Assembly (NCBI GenBank): GCA_018127085.1
Contig: CM030725.1
Coordinates: 1-64,000 of the forward strand
Length of the DNA stretch: 64,000 nt
Origin: Pneumocystis sp. 'macacae'
Taxonomy: Eukaryota; Ascomycota; Pneumocystomycetes; Pneumocystales; Pneumocystaceae
Direction: 5' to 3'
Part shown: positions 21,099 to 33,559 of the stretch, piece after piece
Numbering within the stretch: position 1 is the first letter of the stretch
How the letters are laid out: every line of letters starts with the position of its first letter
Program-made: the position numbers and the translations under genes
The notes under the pieces: generated by a model
What the model saw: the letters and a program-made list of their open reading frames with translations, nothing else
Databases searched by the model: none
Told to the model about the DNA's origin: nothing

Positions 21099-22445
21099 AT
21101 AAGTGCATATTTATTTAGGGTTTTGTCATGAACTTAAGTTGGTTGAATGTTATTTTAATGCCATATAAATCAATACTTTTATTATCTTTTAAATGGAAGG
21201 ATATTTTTATTTTGTTTTTTATGATATTTTCGGAATTATGTATAAAAAAATAATATAAAAATTAGGGGATTATTTTGTGTGATATTTATTATTGAATTAT
21301 TAGTGGATATTGGAGTTTGATGATAAATTGAATATTAATATAGATGTTTTTAAGTCAGTTTTTATAGTTATCCAATAAAATACTAAGTTATAGTTTTAAA
21401 TAATTTCTTAAAAGTTTATATGGGTTTAATATATACAAATGTATTTATAAAAATTTGCGTTTAGTGTTTTTTTCTAGAAATCATGTCTTTTATTTTTGGA
21501 TAAAATAATGGCTTTATTGATATAAAAATATTTTTAACTATTTTTATATTTAAGTGCGTATAAATTTTGTATTTTTATGATAATTGTAAAAATGAAGTTC
21601 TTAGAAAAAATATAAAATATTATAATAAGTTATAATATTAAAGTTTAGATATTATAATAATTAATAATTAATAATTTATTTTTTTTATTTTTATTTAATT
21701 TTAAAAAAGTTTAAAAAATAATGTGTTTATTAATTATGAAAAAAAACTAAGTATAGTTTAATCTTTATAGTTAATCTTTATAGTATAAATCAAAAATAAT
21801 TAATAGATAAAATGATATAAAACAAATAATTTATATTGATTTTTATAATTTTTTATTAAAAATATAGTAAAAATAACAGAATTATTAAATTTTAATTATA
21901 TTAATTATAAAGTTATGTTTTAAAAAAAGCTAAAAAATTATATTTTATTTGATGTTTTTAGATATTTATATATATTCTGTTTATATTTTTGTTGTTTTTC
22001 ATACAAATATTTATTAATGTTTAAAGTTATCTTTTGTTTTTTATCTTTTTAGAGAAAAGTTGGATTTTTAGAATATAAAAAATTATAAAAATTATGAATT
22101 TATTTTTAATATTGTCTATTTTCACTAATTTTATATTGAAAAATTAATGTATTTAAAATTTATGAAGATATAATGATTTTTTTGAATTTTAGTTTTTTTA
22201 TCATATAAATTTAATATACCAATTCTAACGAGATTCTTTTTCTTTGGTGAACTTCTTATTAAATCTAAATTTAATTTGAAATGTATTGCGTTTTATTTTT
22301 AATATTTATATAAAAGCTATAAAGTATTTTATAGTTAATATAAATTATATGTATATATGATTATTATGTAAATATAAAAATGTAATTATAGAAATTTATA
22401 ATGATACTGAAAAAGTATAAAGAAAATATAATATTTTCTAAATAT
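21099..22445. other. Convergent intergenic region, AT-rich
   Basis: About 1.35 kb between the 3' ends of the ATPase and uL15 genes. It is extremely AT-rich, with no open frame of note, no tRNA and no recognisable repeat beyond A/T runs. Confidence 0.6.
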
Positions 22446-23111
22446 TCATGCAATTAGCTCAACAATGCCACCAACTTCTTTGATTTTTTTTTCTGCTGTT
22501 TTTGAAATACATCGAGTACGAACAATAATTGGTGTGTTAGGAAGACGACCTTTCCCAAGAACTTTGCCATATCCCTAATAAAGTATCAGCTATTGTAAAA
22601 GAATAATTTCTAAAATAATATCACATGAGAAAGAGTATCAATAACAAGAACAGTATCTGTCTTTTTATTTAGAAATTCTTCCCTTTCTTCTTCTGAAACA
22701 AGAGTCCATAATTTTTCAACATTTACTGGTGGTCTCCAAAACTTTTAACATAAATAAAAAAAAATTGTACAATTTAACTTTTACCTGATTATTTGTTCTA
22801 TTCGTTAAGAAATTCAATTAGTCATATTTTTTTGTTTTAAATTGGAGTAGTATACTTATGAAAATATCTCATTCCTATCTATAATGGTTAGTATTACTTA
22901 TAAAAATAGGAAATTTTATAAAGTATTATTTAATTTTTACACTTACTTTCCCAAAATATCCAGGATGGTATTTATCCAGATTGATACGATGATGATGCAT
23001 ACCACCTGCAAGACCTCGACCACCAGGATGCTTTCGATGTTTACCAACTCTTCCGTAGCCTGCTGATACATGCCCCCTATGTTTACGTGTATTATGGAGT
23101 CTTGTTGGCAT
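22446..23111 (-). CDS. RPL28: 60S ribosomal protein uL15 (L28/L27a)
   Basis: Five exons total 447 nt, 148 residues: 22947-23111, 22856-22878, 22785-22797, 22625-22741, 22446-22574. The N-terminus has the eukaryotic uL15 signature: [19 protein letters not shown], then [14 protein letters not shown] and [10 protein letters not shown]. The C-terminus ends GGIVELIA. Yeast Rpl28 has 149 residues, so the length fits. The protein binds 28S rRNA near the peptidyl-transferase region. Exons 2 and 3 are only 23 and 13 nt, which is why a simple frame scan sees only the first exon. Frame continuity and family similarity (IGMRYFHK, then FWRPPVN) support each junction. Confidence 0.94.
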
Positions 23112-24269
23112 TCTTATTAAGTTATTTAGTATATTTTTATTGATAATTTTTAATATTTGATTTTTAATATTTGAACGCTCGATACTGTTTTTTTGAATTT
23201 TTAAAATATATTTAGGGTTTCTAATGTTTTTTAGGTTTTAAGATAATAGAAAAAAAATCTTTATAAATTTTAACACCTTTTTGTTTGAGTGTTTATGATT
23301 AATTATTTAAAAATATGTTTTTTAAAATTATAAGTTAAATTTAAATAATTTTTAAGACGTTTTTAATATTATTAATTTATAATTTTTAAAAATATTATTT
23401 TAAAATAGAAAATTATAATAGTTTAGTTATATATATATATTACTTCTTTAGTTCTTTATGAATTTTAGTATTTTTGGTTTTTAAATATAATTTTTTTATA
23501 TTTTAATACTAAAAGGATTTTTTAGTAGAATGTTTTAACACTCATTTATTTTTATTATATCTTAATATATATTATTGTATTGGTTGTAAAGTTTATGAAA
23601 TACTTAGTTGTTATTTTTATTTTAAAATATGTTAAATATTTGATTTAAATTTTATAAATTTTGGATATGAATTTTATATTAGATGTGTCATGTATAATTT
23701 TAAAATTGATACATTTGTAAATTAGTTAAATAAAATATATTAAAAAGAAAAAAAATATAATAAAATGAATTATATTATAATTTTTCTAAAAAAAGTTATG
23801 TATAATAGAAAATTGATAAATTATTGTTTTAGTATGTATGAAAAAGGTTAATTTTATAATTACATGAAAATAACATTATATACATATATATATGTCTATG
23901 TGTATTTGTGTATATGTTAATGCTTATTTTAAGAAGTTATATTATGTATATATTCATTTTTATTAAAATCTTTTTAAGTTAATAATTTTGTCATTTTGTT
24001 GTATAATATTATATTTGTAAAGTTGAAAACTTTTTTCAGTATAATATTAGTGCAAATATTTATTTTAATTTTTGATATGTAGTTATTCTAAAATAAAGTA
24101 TTTAAAAAATATTTAAAATTTTGTTTATATAGGAAACTAGTATATTTTTAAATGTATATATACATATATATATAGAATTATTTGATATATATAATATTAA
24201 TAATATGTATAAATATTAAATTTTATAAAAATATTTTTTCTAGATAAACTTATTTTTAAACTATGATAT
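23112..24269. other. Intergenic region between uL15 and the Pho85-type kinase
   Basis: About 1.16 kb of A/T-rich DNA with tetranucleotide-like TATA runs near 23880 and 24170. It holds the uL15 promoter on the left and the kinase 3' end on the right. Nothing else is recognisable. Confidence 0.55.
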
Positions 24270-25309
24270 TTAGATATTATGTGATGGATATGGAACATCT
24301 GTAAACCATGCATGTTTCAGTGCATTTGATGCGGAAATTCGCCTAAAATTATAAATAATTATAAATAGATTTATAATATTACTTACATATTAGGTTGCAA
24401 TTGTAGCATCTTATTTAATAGATCTATTCCAAGGGGATCCATTTGTGGAAGAATTTGACTAAGATCCTGCACATCATATATTGGATAATTTGCTCGGTAT
24501 TCTGGGTATTGACTAATTCCAGGCCACGTATGTTCGTTAGGTGTGCCCATGAGACGAAATATTTTTAATAATTGATCATCGTTGTTGCTTCCTGGGAATA
24601 AAGGTCTGCCTGTATACATTTCTGCCATAATACATCCTGCAGACCATATATCAATACTAGTTGAGTATGTGCGAGATCCAAGAAGAACATCTGGTGCTCT
24701 GTACCAAAGTGTTACAACTTCATTTGAAAATGTATTTACGGGTATCCCGAATGCCCTTGCAAGTCCAAAATCAGCAAGTTTTAGCTGACCTCGCTTGTTA
24801 ATAAGAAGATTTTGTGGTTTGAGATCTCGATGAAGAACACGGTTATCATGGCAAAATGCAATTCCTTTAAGTAATTGATACATAAAACTTTTAGTAATAC
24901 TAGGATCTAAAGCTCCTCCATTACCATGAGAATCCATATATTTTTTCAAATCTTTGTCCATATATTCAAATACTAGCATAAGCTTGTTCTCTGTATGAAT
25001 AACATCCCATAAACCAACAATATTTTCATGTTTAAGTTCTTTCATAAGTGATATTTCACGAATAGCCTAAATTTATATTATTAATATATATTTATAACAT
25101 TTCATGTATATTTGTACCGTTGATGGTGTACCTTCGTCTGCATCTACAAATATTTCTTTTAAAGCAACAATTTCTCCTGTTGTACGATTTCGCCCTAAAG
25201 TGGAGTATAAATTTTTAAGTTATTTATAATCTACTTTTAATTTACCTTTATGAACAGTAGCATATGTTCCTTCTCCAAGTTTTTCTAATTGTTGGTAGTT
25301 TGATGCCAT
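24270..25309 (-). CDS. PHO85: Pho85/Pef1-type cyclin-dependent kinase
   Basis: Four exons: 25246-25309, 25118-25194, 24387-25066, 24270-24342, giving 894 nt and 297 residues (yeast Pho85 has 305). A Ser/Thr kinase domain fills the protein: GEGTYATV glycine loop, VALKE with the ATP-binding lysine, a PSTAIRE cyclin-binding helix near residue 46, [14 protein letters not shown] and [13 protein letters not shown]. The extended match [20 protein letters not shown] and the absence of Cdc28-type features point to the Pho85/Cdk5 branch. With Pcl-type cyclins it regulates phosphate, glycogen, polarity and cell-cycle pathways in yeasts. The ATG was chosen because it starts exon 1 directly before [10 protein letters not shown]. 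Confidence 0.93.
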
Positions 25310-25781
25310 AGTTTAATAATTAAAAATTGTAGATAATGTCTTTCTATAATTAAAATTTATAATTTATGATAATACCTTTAATGTTATTAAAAATTAGAAA
25401 TATTTCTAAAAGTTTTCGATTATTTCTTTAAAAATTTTGAATCTTTAAGGTTATTATTTAGAACGTTTTATTTTTATTTCTATAATTATATAAATGATAA
25501 ATTTCAAAGGATTATCTTAATATCAAAAAAAAATAATTTGAATTTAAAATAGTTAAATATCTTTTACAAGATATATAATTATTCAGATATAATATTATAT
25601 GTTTAATTGTTAGTAAAAATACATTTTAAGTTTGTATAAAAGACATTATATAAATTAACTAACGAGCTTTTATTTATTAGAATTATAAATGTAAATTTGT
25701 ATTTTTTTAATTCTATATTCGTAGAATTTCGAGTCGAAATTTATTTGAGAATTTTCCATAATATTTTTTTTTTAAATAGAA
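25310..25781. promoter_or_regulatory. Divergent promoter region, kinase and SAP-domain gene
   Basis: About 470 bp of AT-rich DNA separates the divergent starts of the Pho85-type kinase and the Tho1-like gene, so both promoters must lie here. No specific operator can be named. Confidence 0.5.
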
Positions 25782-26537
25782 ATGTCTTCTGAATCGTATT
25801 ACAGATCTCTTAAAGTCCCTGCACTTAAGGAGCTTTTACAAAAACGATCTTTAGTAATAACTGGTAAAAAGGAAGATATGATTATGCATTTACTAGAAGC
25901 TGACAAAGCTGATAATATTAAGTTTAATACCGTTCAATCTCTCACAGCTTCTAAAGATGATCTTGGTGACCTTGCTCCTCCAGAAGATGAAATTGATTGG
26001 GGCGATGATACTGTTGATACAGCAATAAAAGCTACTTTGTTTGAAAAAGCACCGATTACACTTATTTCTGACAAGCTAGCTAATTCAAAAAAGAATTTGA
26101 GCCAAACTAGTATTCGGAAAATGAAAAAAGGAGACTCTAATTTCAAATTTTCTTCTATTGCTTCTGCATTTTCTATGTCATCGAATTCTGTAAATAATAT
26201 TTCTACTAAAAAAAAAATATTGAAGGATATTTCTTCCGATAAAAAAAGAAATAGCGATTCAATTTTTGATGAAGATAAGCTGTTAATTAAAAATGAAATT
26301 ATTAAACGCAGAGCTAGAGCACTGCGATTTGGGATTCCTGAAAATGAAAATAATAAAAAGCTTGAGAGATGTGCTCGTTTTGGAATAGTGAATAATGTAG
26401 GATTTAATAGTTATAAATATTCGTTTTTGAATCAATTTCAGGAAAAGGGTTTAAAAACTGCAAAATCAGGGATTTTAAATGATCCAATAGAGAATGAAAA
26501 AATAAAAAAAAGAATAGAAAGGTTTGGTAAAATTTGA
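25782..26537 (+). CDS. THO1: SAP-domain mRNA export factor, Tho1/SARNP-like
   Basis: A single-exon gene of 251 residues. Residues 5-42 form a SAP motif (LKVPALKELLQKRSLVITGK, then a second helix) that binds DNA or RNA. The middle is acidic (PPEDEIDWGDD) and then Ser/Lys-rich. The C-terminus carries three RFG(I/K) repeats (ARALRFGIPE, ERCARFGIV, IERFGKI), the arrangement seen in yeast Tho1 and animal SARNP/CIP29, which couple transcription to mRNP assembly and export and bind the Sub2/DDX39B helicase. The ATG follows a T-rich stretch and gives the SAP domain at the expected place. The family call is good; which partner it binds here is inferred. Confidence 0.82.
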   Translation: MSSESYYRSLKVPALKELLQKRSLVITGKKEDMIMHLLEADKADNIKFNTVQSLTASKDDLGDLAPPEDEIDWGDDTVDTAIKATLFEKAPITLISDKLANSKKNLSQTSIRKMKKGDSNFKFSSIASAFSMSSNSVNNISTKKKILKDISSDKKRNSDSIFDEDKLLIKNEIIKRRARALRFGIPENENNKKLERCARFGIVNNVGFNSYKYSFLNQFQEKGLKTAKSGILNDPIENEKIKKRIERFGKI

Positions 26538-26767
26538 GAAAAAACGATATCTAGAAAAAGCTTTTATAGCTTTTTTGTCTTGATTTCTGAAATTAATATT
26601 TTAAAAAATGTTAAAATTGGCATGTATAAATAGAAATATAATGATTTTTTTATAAATAGTAAATATACGAGTAGTTTATCATGCTTAATATTCTAGAATT
26701 TATACAATTTCAGTACTATGAAATATTAAAATTAGATATAAAATTGTTACAATTTGTAGGATTTGAC

Positions 26768-27570
26768 TTATAATTTAAATTGTTTTATTAATCTCTTGTC
26801 TACTAATTTTGTAGTAATAATATCAGAAAACCATGATACTTTTGAGTTTGCTTTCATATTAATTAATGAACATGGTACTTCTTTTGTATTATTCCAGATT
26901 TCTTTCATAATTTCCTGTTTTTCTATCCCTAATACAACAAATGCAATTTTTCGTGCATTAGTTATAACAGGAAGAGAAAGAGTAATCCGTGTAGAAGGAG
27001 GTTTTGGTGAATTAGTAATAGGAACTATCCAAGAAGTATTTTCTTGCAAACTCTCATGATTAGGAAATAATGAGCAAGTGTGTCCATCTTGACCACAACC
27101 TAGTAATAAAAGGTCAAACTGTGGTAATTTATTTGTGTTTTCTATACGAAAACTATTTATTAGGGCTAACTCGTATGCTTTAGATAGTTTCTGTGGGTCA
27201 TTTAATAAAGATATATCAATACAATGAATATTTTCCTTTGGAATAGGTAATTTGATAAAAATTTCGTCATGGCAAAGCTTGTAATTTGAATCCTGATGGC
27301 ATAATGGTACAACACGCTCGTCTGCAAAAAATATTTCCCTAATAAATAATAATATTTTAATCAAAATATTTAAAATATATACCATTTTTTCCAATTAATA
27401 TCAATTAAATCTTTGATATTTTCACCTAAAATTTTCGGCAATGATCCACCACTGATAGCTATATAAAATTTGTCATGTTTTATGAGACTTTCGTCATATG
27501 TTTTTTTTATATATTGGTAAAGTGCAGTTTTTAATTCATCTTTTGTTTGAAATGAATAAAGAGAAGCCAT
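26768..27570 (-). CDS. 6-phosphogluconolactonase
   Basis: Two exons (27383-27570 and 26768-27338, intron 44 nt) total 759 nt, 252 residues. The enzyme hydrolyses 6-phosphogluconolactone in the oxidative pentose phosphate pathway. Visible family marks are AISGGSLPKIL, FFADERVVP, LLLGCGQDGHTCSLFP and the closing GxEK-type helix (VVLGIEKQ). The first in-frame ATG (27568-27570) gives MASLYSFQ; a frame extension upstream to 27585 depends on a TTG and was not used. The gene converges on the Tho1-like gene with about 230 bp between them. Confidence 0.92.
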
Positions 27571-28767
27571 TAGTATAATGGGCAATAGAATAATGTTTTA
27601 AAATAATTAGTCCTGATTCCAGAGTATATTTTAAGTCTATTTTGATTTAAAGATAAATAATATTTAAATAATTTTTAGTTAGATAATAAGTCATATATTG
27701 AGAATTTTTTGTTTTAAATCTAATCCAAGGAAATATTGTTTTATTAACCTGTAATACAGTTGGTTTTTTTAAACTTATTTAGTTTCTTTAAATTTATTTT
27801 ATATTGTAAATTTAAAATAATTTTTTTATAATTTGAAAAAAAAAAAAAAAAATATTTTAAATATTTAATTAAATTTTGTTTTATAAAATTTAGAAAATTT
27901 TTTGATTTTATTTTTATTAGTGTTTTTAGATAATATATTATCATATATATTAAATATATATAATTTTTTGATTATAATTTAATAATTGAAAATTAAAAAC
28001 AAGTAGAATAATATTAGTTTTATCTTTATATTATCTTATATATTTTATAAATAGATGATCTATTGTTTTTACGTTATTTTCTTGTTTTAATTTAAAAAGC
28101 TTAATTTATTTTATATTAAAAGTTCAATTGAGAATGTTATTTATTTAAATTAATTATATATTTTAATTATATTTGAATTAATTATTTTAGTATTTAAATT
28201 TAAAAAATTGGATTAATAATTTAAAATTTATGGTATATTTAATATTTTTAATGATTTTTATAGAGTTTTTTATAGAGTTTAAATATTTAGGAAATTTAAT
28301 GAGTTATATATATATGTGTATGTATAAAATTAATTTACTTATATTAAGTTGAATATTTGGTTTAATCTTCTTAAATTATTAAATATGAATATCAGTGTAG
28401 TACTTATGTGAATACATATGAATTGTTTTAAAAAAATAAATTGAAAATTTTTTAATTAAATATTTTAAACTTTTTTTTAAGAATCTATAAAATTTTGATA
28501 TAATGTATTTAAAAATAGTAATGTTTGATATATAACGAAATCTATTTTATGTGCTAATTTAAATTGTACATTTTTATATTTAAAATTATATTTTATAATA
28601 TTAATAATTTTATTGTTTTTAAATCAGTATCATACGCTTTAACGGTTTTTAGTGCTTTGGTAAATTTATTTAAAATTTTAAATTAAGGTATAATTATTTT
28701 TTATATTTTAATAATTATTATAGTAATTGAATTAAATATTTTTATTTTTTTAGTAAAATTTATTAAA
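27571..28767. promoter_or_regulatory. Divergent intergenic region, phosphogluconolactonase and POB3
   Basis: About 1.2 kb of A/T-rich DNA with a poly-A tract near 27840. Both flanking genes start at its edges, so their promoters lie within. No open frame with recognisable content is present. Confidence 0.5.
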
Positions 28768-30668
28768 ATGTCTGAAGTTATTCAATACGATGATATTCAT
28801 TTGAATCAGGGTAAGATTTCTGGACGACTTAGATTAGCGTCTAGTGGGCTTGGATGGAAAGAATCGAATTCAGAAGAACCATATATAGTATCTGCAAGTG
28901 ATATACGTAAAGCTCAATGGTCACGAGCTGCACGAGGTTTTGAATTAAAGTTAACTCTTCGTAATGGTGGGTTTGTTCAATTGGATGGATTTGAAGATGA
29001 AGATCTTGATACTTTGCGTAAAACTATTAAAAAATATTTTGATGTTATTTTGGAACAACGGGAACATTCTTTAAAAGGATGGAACTGGGGAAAAACTGAG
29101 TTTTCTGGTTCTGAACTTTTGTTTAATGTATCGAACAAGCCTGCATTTGAAATACCTTTGTCAAGTATATCTAATACTAATCTTTCTGGAAAGAATGAAG
29201 TTAGTCTTGAGTTTTCATTGTTTGGAAATGACAATGATATGGAAAAATTAAAAAATCAAGTAGTAAACGATGCAACAATACAAGATCAACTTGTTGAAAT
29301 GAGATTTTACATTCCTGGTATGACAGCTACAGGAAGTGAAGAAAATGGTGAGAACGTTAATAATGCATCTGTAATTAATAATATATAATTATTGTTTAAG
29401 ATTTGACTAATTTTAGGTATTTTATGAAACTCTAAAGGATAAAGCTGATATCGGACAAGTTTCTGGAGAAAGCATTGTATCTTTTTCTGATGTTTTATTT
29501 CTTACACCTCGGTAAAATATTTTATTTTTTAAAGACATTCTTATTTAGTTAGTGGTCGATATGATGTTGATATGTATTCGTTATTCCTTCGACTACGTGG
29601 TAAGACTTATGATTATAAGATATACTATTCTTCATTTGTTAAATTGTTTCTTCTTCCAAAACCTGATGACATGCATGTAGTTTTTGTTATGGGATTGGAT
29701 CCTCCTCTTCGCCAAGGTCAAACTGAATATCCATTTTTGGTTATTCAGTTTATGCGTGAAGAAGAAATGGAAGTAGAATTGAATCTTGAAGAGTATATAG
29801 TAAAGTTTTAATGTTTATAATTCATTGTCTTTAGTTCTGAATTTCAGGAAAAATATTCTGAAAAATTAAAAAAGAAATATGATCAGTTTGCATATGAAGT
29901 TGTAAGTCAAATATTTTATGGATTGACTGGTAGAAAAATCATAACACCTTCTACTTTTAGAAGGTAATATTTTAATTTAACGTATATAATTGATATAAAA
30001 CTAGTTATCGTGATCATGCAGCTGTTAAATGTTCTATGAAAGCAAGTGAAGGGAATCTTTTTTGTCTTGATAGGAGTTTTTTATTTATTCCTAAGCCTTC
30101 AATATGGATTCCTATGTCTGAGATCTCTCATATTACTCTCTCTCGGTACAATCTTTAATACTTATAAATATTTGTAAATATTGATATATATTTATAGTAT
30201 TAATGCTTCTGTATCTGCGTCTCGTACTTTTGATCTTGTTTTTTCACTTAAAGGAGGTGTCTGTTATCAATTTTCTAATATAAATAGGTATTTTTTTAAA
30301 ACAAATAATCATGTTTTAAATTATTTAGGGAAGAGCAAAAACTTCTTGAAGATTTTATAAAATCAAAGAATATTAAAATAAAAAACGATCTCAATGATGA
30401 TGTAAATTTATTATTTAAAAAAAAAAAAATAACATTGTTATAGTCTCGGAACATACTTACCACCTTGGATGATGAGCTTTTGGATGATGAGCTTTTGGAT
30501 GATGATCATAGTATATCAATAAGAAGTGATGATGATGAAACTCCAGATGGTGATTTTGAGGCAGAGAGTGATAGTGATGTTCCTGAAGAATATGATGAGA
30601 ATGTTGAGTCGAGTAAAGATTCTGAAGATAATGATGGGCCAAAACTTAAAAAAATAAAATCAAAATGA
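28768..30668 (+). CDS. POB3: FACT complex subunit Pob3 (SSRP1-like)
   Basis: Eight exons total 1596 nt, 531 residues: 28768-29370, 29417-29511, 29553-29792, 29835-29963, 30005-30145, 30198-30287, 30329-30401, 30444-30668. All phases agree. The N-terminal PH-like and structure-specific recognition domains are clear: [69 protein letters not shown] and [15 protein letters not shown]. The C-terminus is acidic ([14 protein letters not shown]) and ends in a lysine-rich tail, with no HMG box, as in yeast Pob3 (552 residues). With Spt16 it reorganises nucleosomes in transcription and replication. Confidence 0.96.
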
Positions 30669-30806
30669 TTTAATTTTTAATATGTTGTATCTATTTTGTT
30701 TTTATCAATTATTTTAATATTTTACATTTTCTATAGAATACATTAAATGTTAAATTTAAATTAGAATATAAAATTATGGATTTCATTATTTTATTAAACG
30801 CAGTGT

Positions 30807-33559
30807 TTATAATAATCCATAATTTTCTAAGATAAGTAGTTTTTTTTTTACAATGTCGGGGATTGTTTTATTATTATTAAGTTCATAAATTTCGTACGTA
30901 TTATCATTAATAAATTTAATATAGGAAATTGATTGTGTGTTCAAACCGTTATTAGGTTTAAAATATATTTGCAATTGTGATCCATCTAAAAACATCATTA
31001 TCCCTATTTTTTTATTAATTTGCCACCAGCCTTTTCCAGATATAAATTTAGTATAAGTATCAATAATATCGTCTTCTGTATCTTTTCCTAAATTTAGGCA
31101 TCTTTTATAGCGATTTATTACATCCGAGATTATTTTTGGAAATTTTTTACATGCTGATTCAATATTTCCTTCATATAATAATATATCTTCGTTTTTTGGA
31201 TTATTTTGAATAGCCATTTTAATTGTTTGCTTTTTAGAATCAAGTTGAATAATCATTGATTGATTATTAATATAACGAATTTCAAATAATGAATTAAAGT
31301 ATAATCTACATTTTGTATATGGTGTATCAAGAATAATTTTTGGTATCTTTGATTTTAAAATAGAAATAAATTTAGATGCGTATCGATATGCTTTGAGATA
31401 TTTTGCTGGCAAATCATCAAGTTCATACATTTGTGATAGTTTGTCGTTATGAATTATTTTTATCTTTATTTTTTTTTAAAAATAAATAGAATAAAATCAT
31501 ATAATACCTTAATGCCATCTGAGTTTATTAAACACTCCCAGTTCATATTATGAAAAGAAAGACGTAAATAACCTTTTTTAGTGATCTCTAGATTTGCATG
31601 CTTTGTTTTTTGTTTAATTGCGTTTAATCCTAATGTATTAAAGTGATATTTTTTTGCAAAATCTGATATAGGCTCAATGAAAGAGTCATTTTTGTGAACT
31701 GTGCCAAAATTTCGATCTATTTTATATAAATTATTCCCTATTATGGTATCTTTTTCCGAAAAAGTATTTTTGTTGTTTGGATTGAAATTTACAGAGGTTT
31801 GTTTATGAATAGTATCTGACAAAAAATATTCGTTTGATTGAGATTTGTCATTATTTTTAGTGTTACAATTCCTAAGTCTTTGGAAATTAGTAATATATGA
31901 AAATGGTTGAGCTTTAAAATATTCATTTTTTAGGTTAATAGATTCTTTAGAAAAATTAATATGAGATATGCAATCTTTTTTATTTTCTTCTTTATCGATA
32001 TTCCAATCTTCTGATATATTGTTTAAATTATTTTTTATTGTATTTAATAAGTTATTAAACTTCCCATCATTTTTGTAAATATTTATATTATTTTTTGCAT
32101 AATAGGCTGCAAATGGTTTTTTTTTATAATCTATATTATTATTGTTATTAAAACTGTTAAAGTTTGAAGATAAACTATATGTTGATAAATGATTTTTTAC
32201 AGGAGAATTTAATTTTTTATCATAAATAATATTTTTTTTATTTTCATTTAGAATATTTTCAATTCTTTGAAGAGCTTTTTTCTCAGGAGTTGTAATTATT
32301 GGACTGGTAATAACATTTGGTAGTTTTTCTGTTAGATGCGTTTTTCTATTTTTTTTTTCAATTTCTTCGAAAGTTTCGTTATTTTCGAATATAGTTAACT
32401 CAGGTATATGTTTAATGAACTTTGATATATCTTTAATAGTTTTTGAATTTTTAAAATTTGATGAAAATATACAATTTTCTGTTGATTGATAATTTTGATT
32501 TGGAATGTATTTTTTTTTTAAATTTGATGTTGAAGTAAAAAATGGATGTTTTAAAATTTGATCTGTTTTAATGCGATCTGACGGATTCTGGAATTGTTAA
32601 TTAAACAAATATTTAATGTTATATAAATTGAACCTTTTGAAGCATTTTATTTACTAAGTTTTTAGCTTCATAACTTACATAAGGAGGCAATTGTTCTAAG
32701 TTTTCATTTATGATTTGGACTAATGTTTTTGATGTGTTTTCTAACTAAATATATTAATTTTAAATATAATGCAATCTTCATACTTTAAATGATGGAGATT
32801 TATCAAGAAGACAAAAGAAGATACATCCGAGAGACCAAATATCAGATGCTAATCCACTGGGTTTGTGTGCAATAATTTCTCTATAAAATATTTATTATAC
32901 TATGCAAGTAAAAAATGTAATTTTACGGTGAAATATAATTTGGAGTTCCACATAATGTCATTGTTTCTTCGTCTGAAAAGTTTTGAAGAACTATAGAAAG
33001 GCCGAAATCTGCTATTTTTGCTACATTATTTTCATCAAGAAGAATATTTGATAATTTTAAATCACGATGAACGATTTTATGTGAATGCAAAAATACTAAA
33101 CCAGATACTATTTCCTTCATTATTTCTTTAACAATATTTTCTTCCAATGGGAGAGATGGTTGTGTTTGTATAAATGAGTAAAGGGATCCTCGGGAACAAA
33201 GCTGTGTAACAATGTATACATTTTGATGGTCTTCAAAAGAAGTATAGAAATTCAAGATATTTTTGTGCCTTTCCAATGATGAATGTATAGAAATTTCATT
33301 TATAATTCGGCGACGGCGTGTTTGGGATGTTAATTTTGTTTTGTTTATCTATAACATATTAACATTTAAAAAAATATATTGAATATAGTTTTTCTGAAAT
33401 TACTATCTTTAGAGCTAATGTTGTATTTTTTAGTGTTCCTTTTAATGGAATAGCTTTAAAAACTTCCCCAAAAGCACCACGTCCAAGTTGTTGTAATAAA
33501 CAATAATCTTTAAGACATGTTGGAATATAACTAGAATTATGTAAAAAACTAAAATCCAT
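30807..33559 (-). CDS. PLK4: PLK4-type polo-like kinase
   Basis: Six exons: 33404-33559, 32927-33348, 32784-32880, 32634-32744, 31508-32587, 30807-31463, total 2523 nt and 840 residues. The kinase domain (about 18-285) shows GRGAFGEVF, ALKI, HRDLKLSNILL, DFGLS, LCGTPNYISPE and SDIWSLGCIF. After a long Asn/Lys-rich linker come segments that match the PLK4 polo-box cassette: LNAIKQKTKHANLEI near 577, DLPAKYLKAYRYASKFI near 640, and a third box near 780 (GIMMFLDGSQLQIYF, then PDIVKKKL). This order separates it from Plo1/Cdc5, which have two canonical boxes. PLK4 drives centriole duplication in animals. Pneumocystis has no centrioles, so a role at the spindle pole body is only a guess. The similarity is from memory and should be confirmed by profile search. 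Confidence 0.8.

Noticed and set aside
24582..24788. Plus-strand frame within the Pho85-type kinase
   Set aside because: Antisense shadow of a conserved kinase domain.
30457..30642. Minus-strand His-rich frame opposite the acidic tail of Pob3
   Set aside because: Shadow of the Asp/Glu codons on the plus strand.
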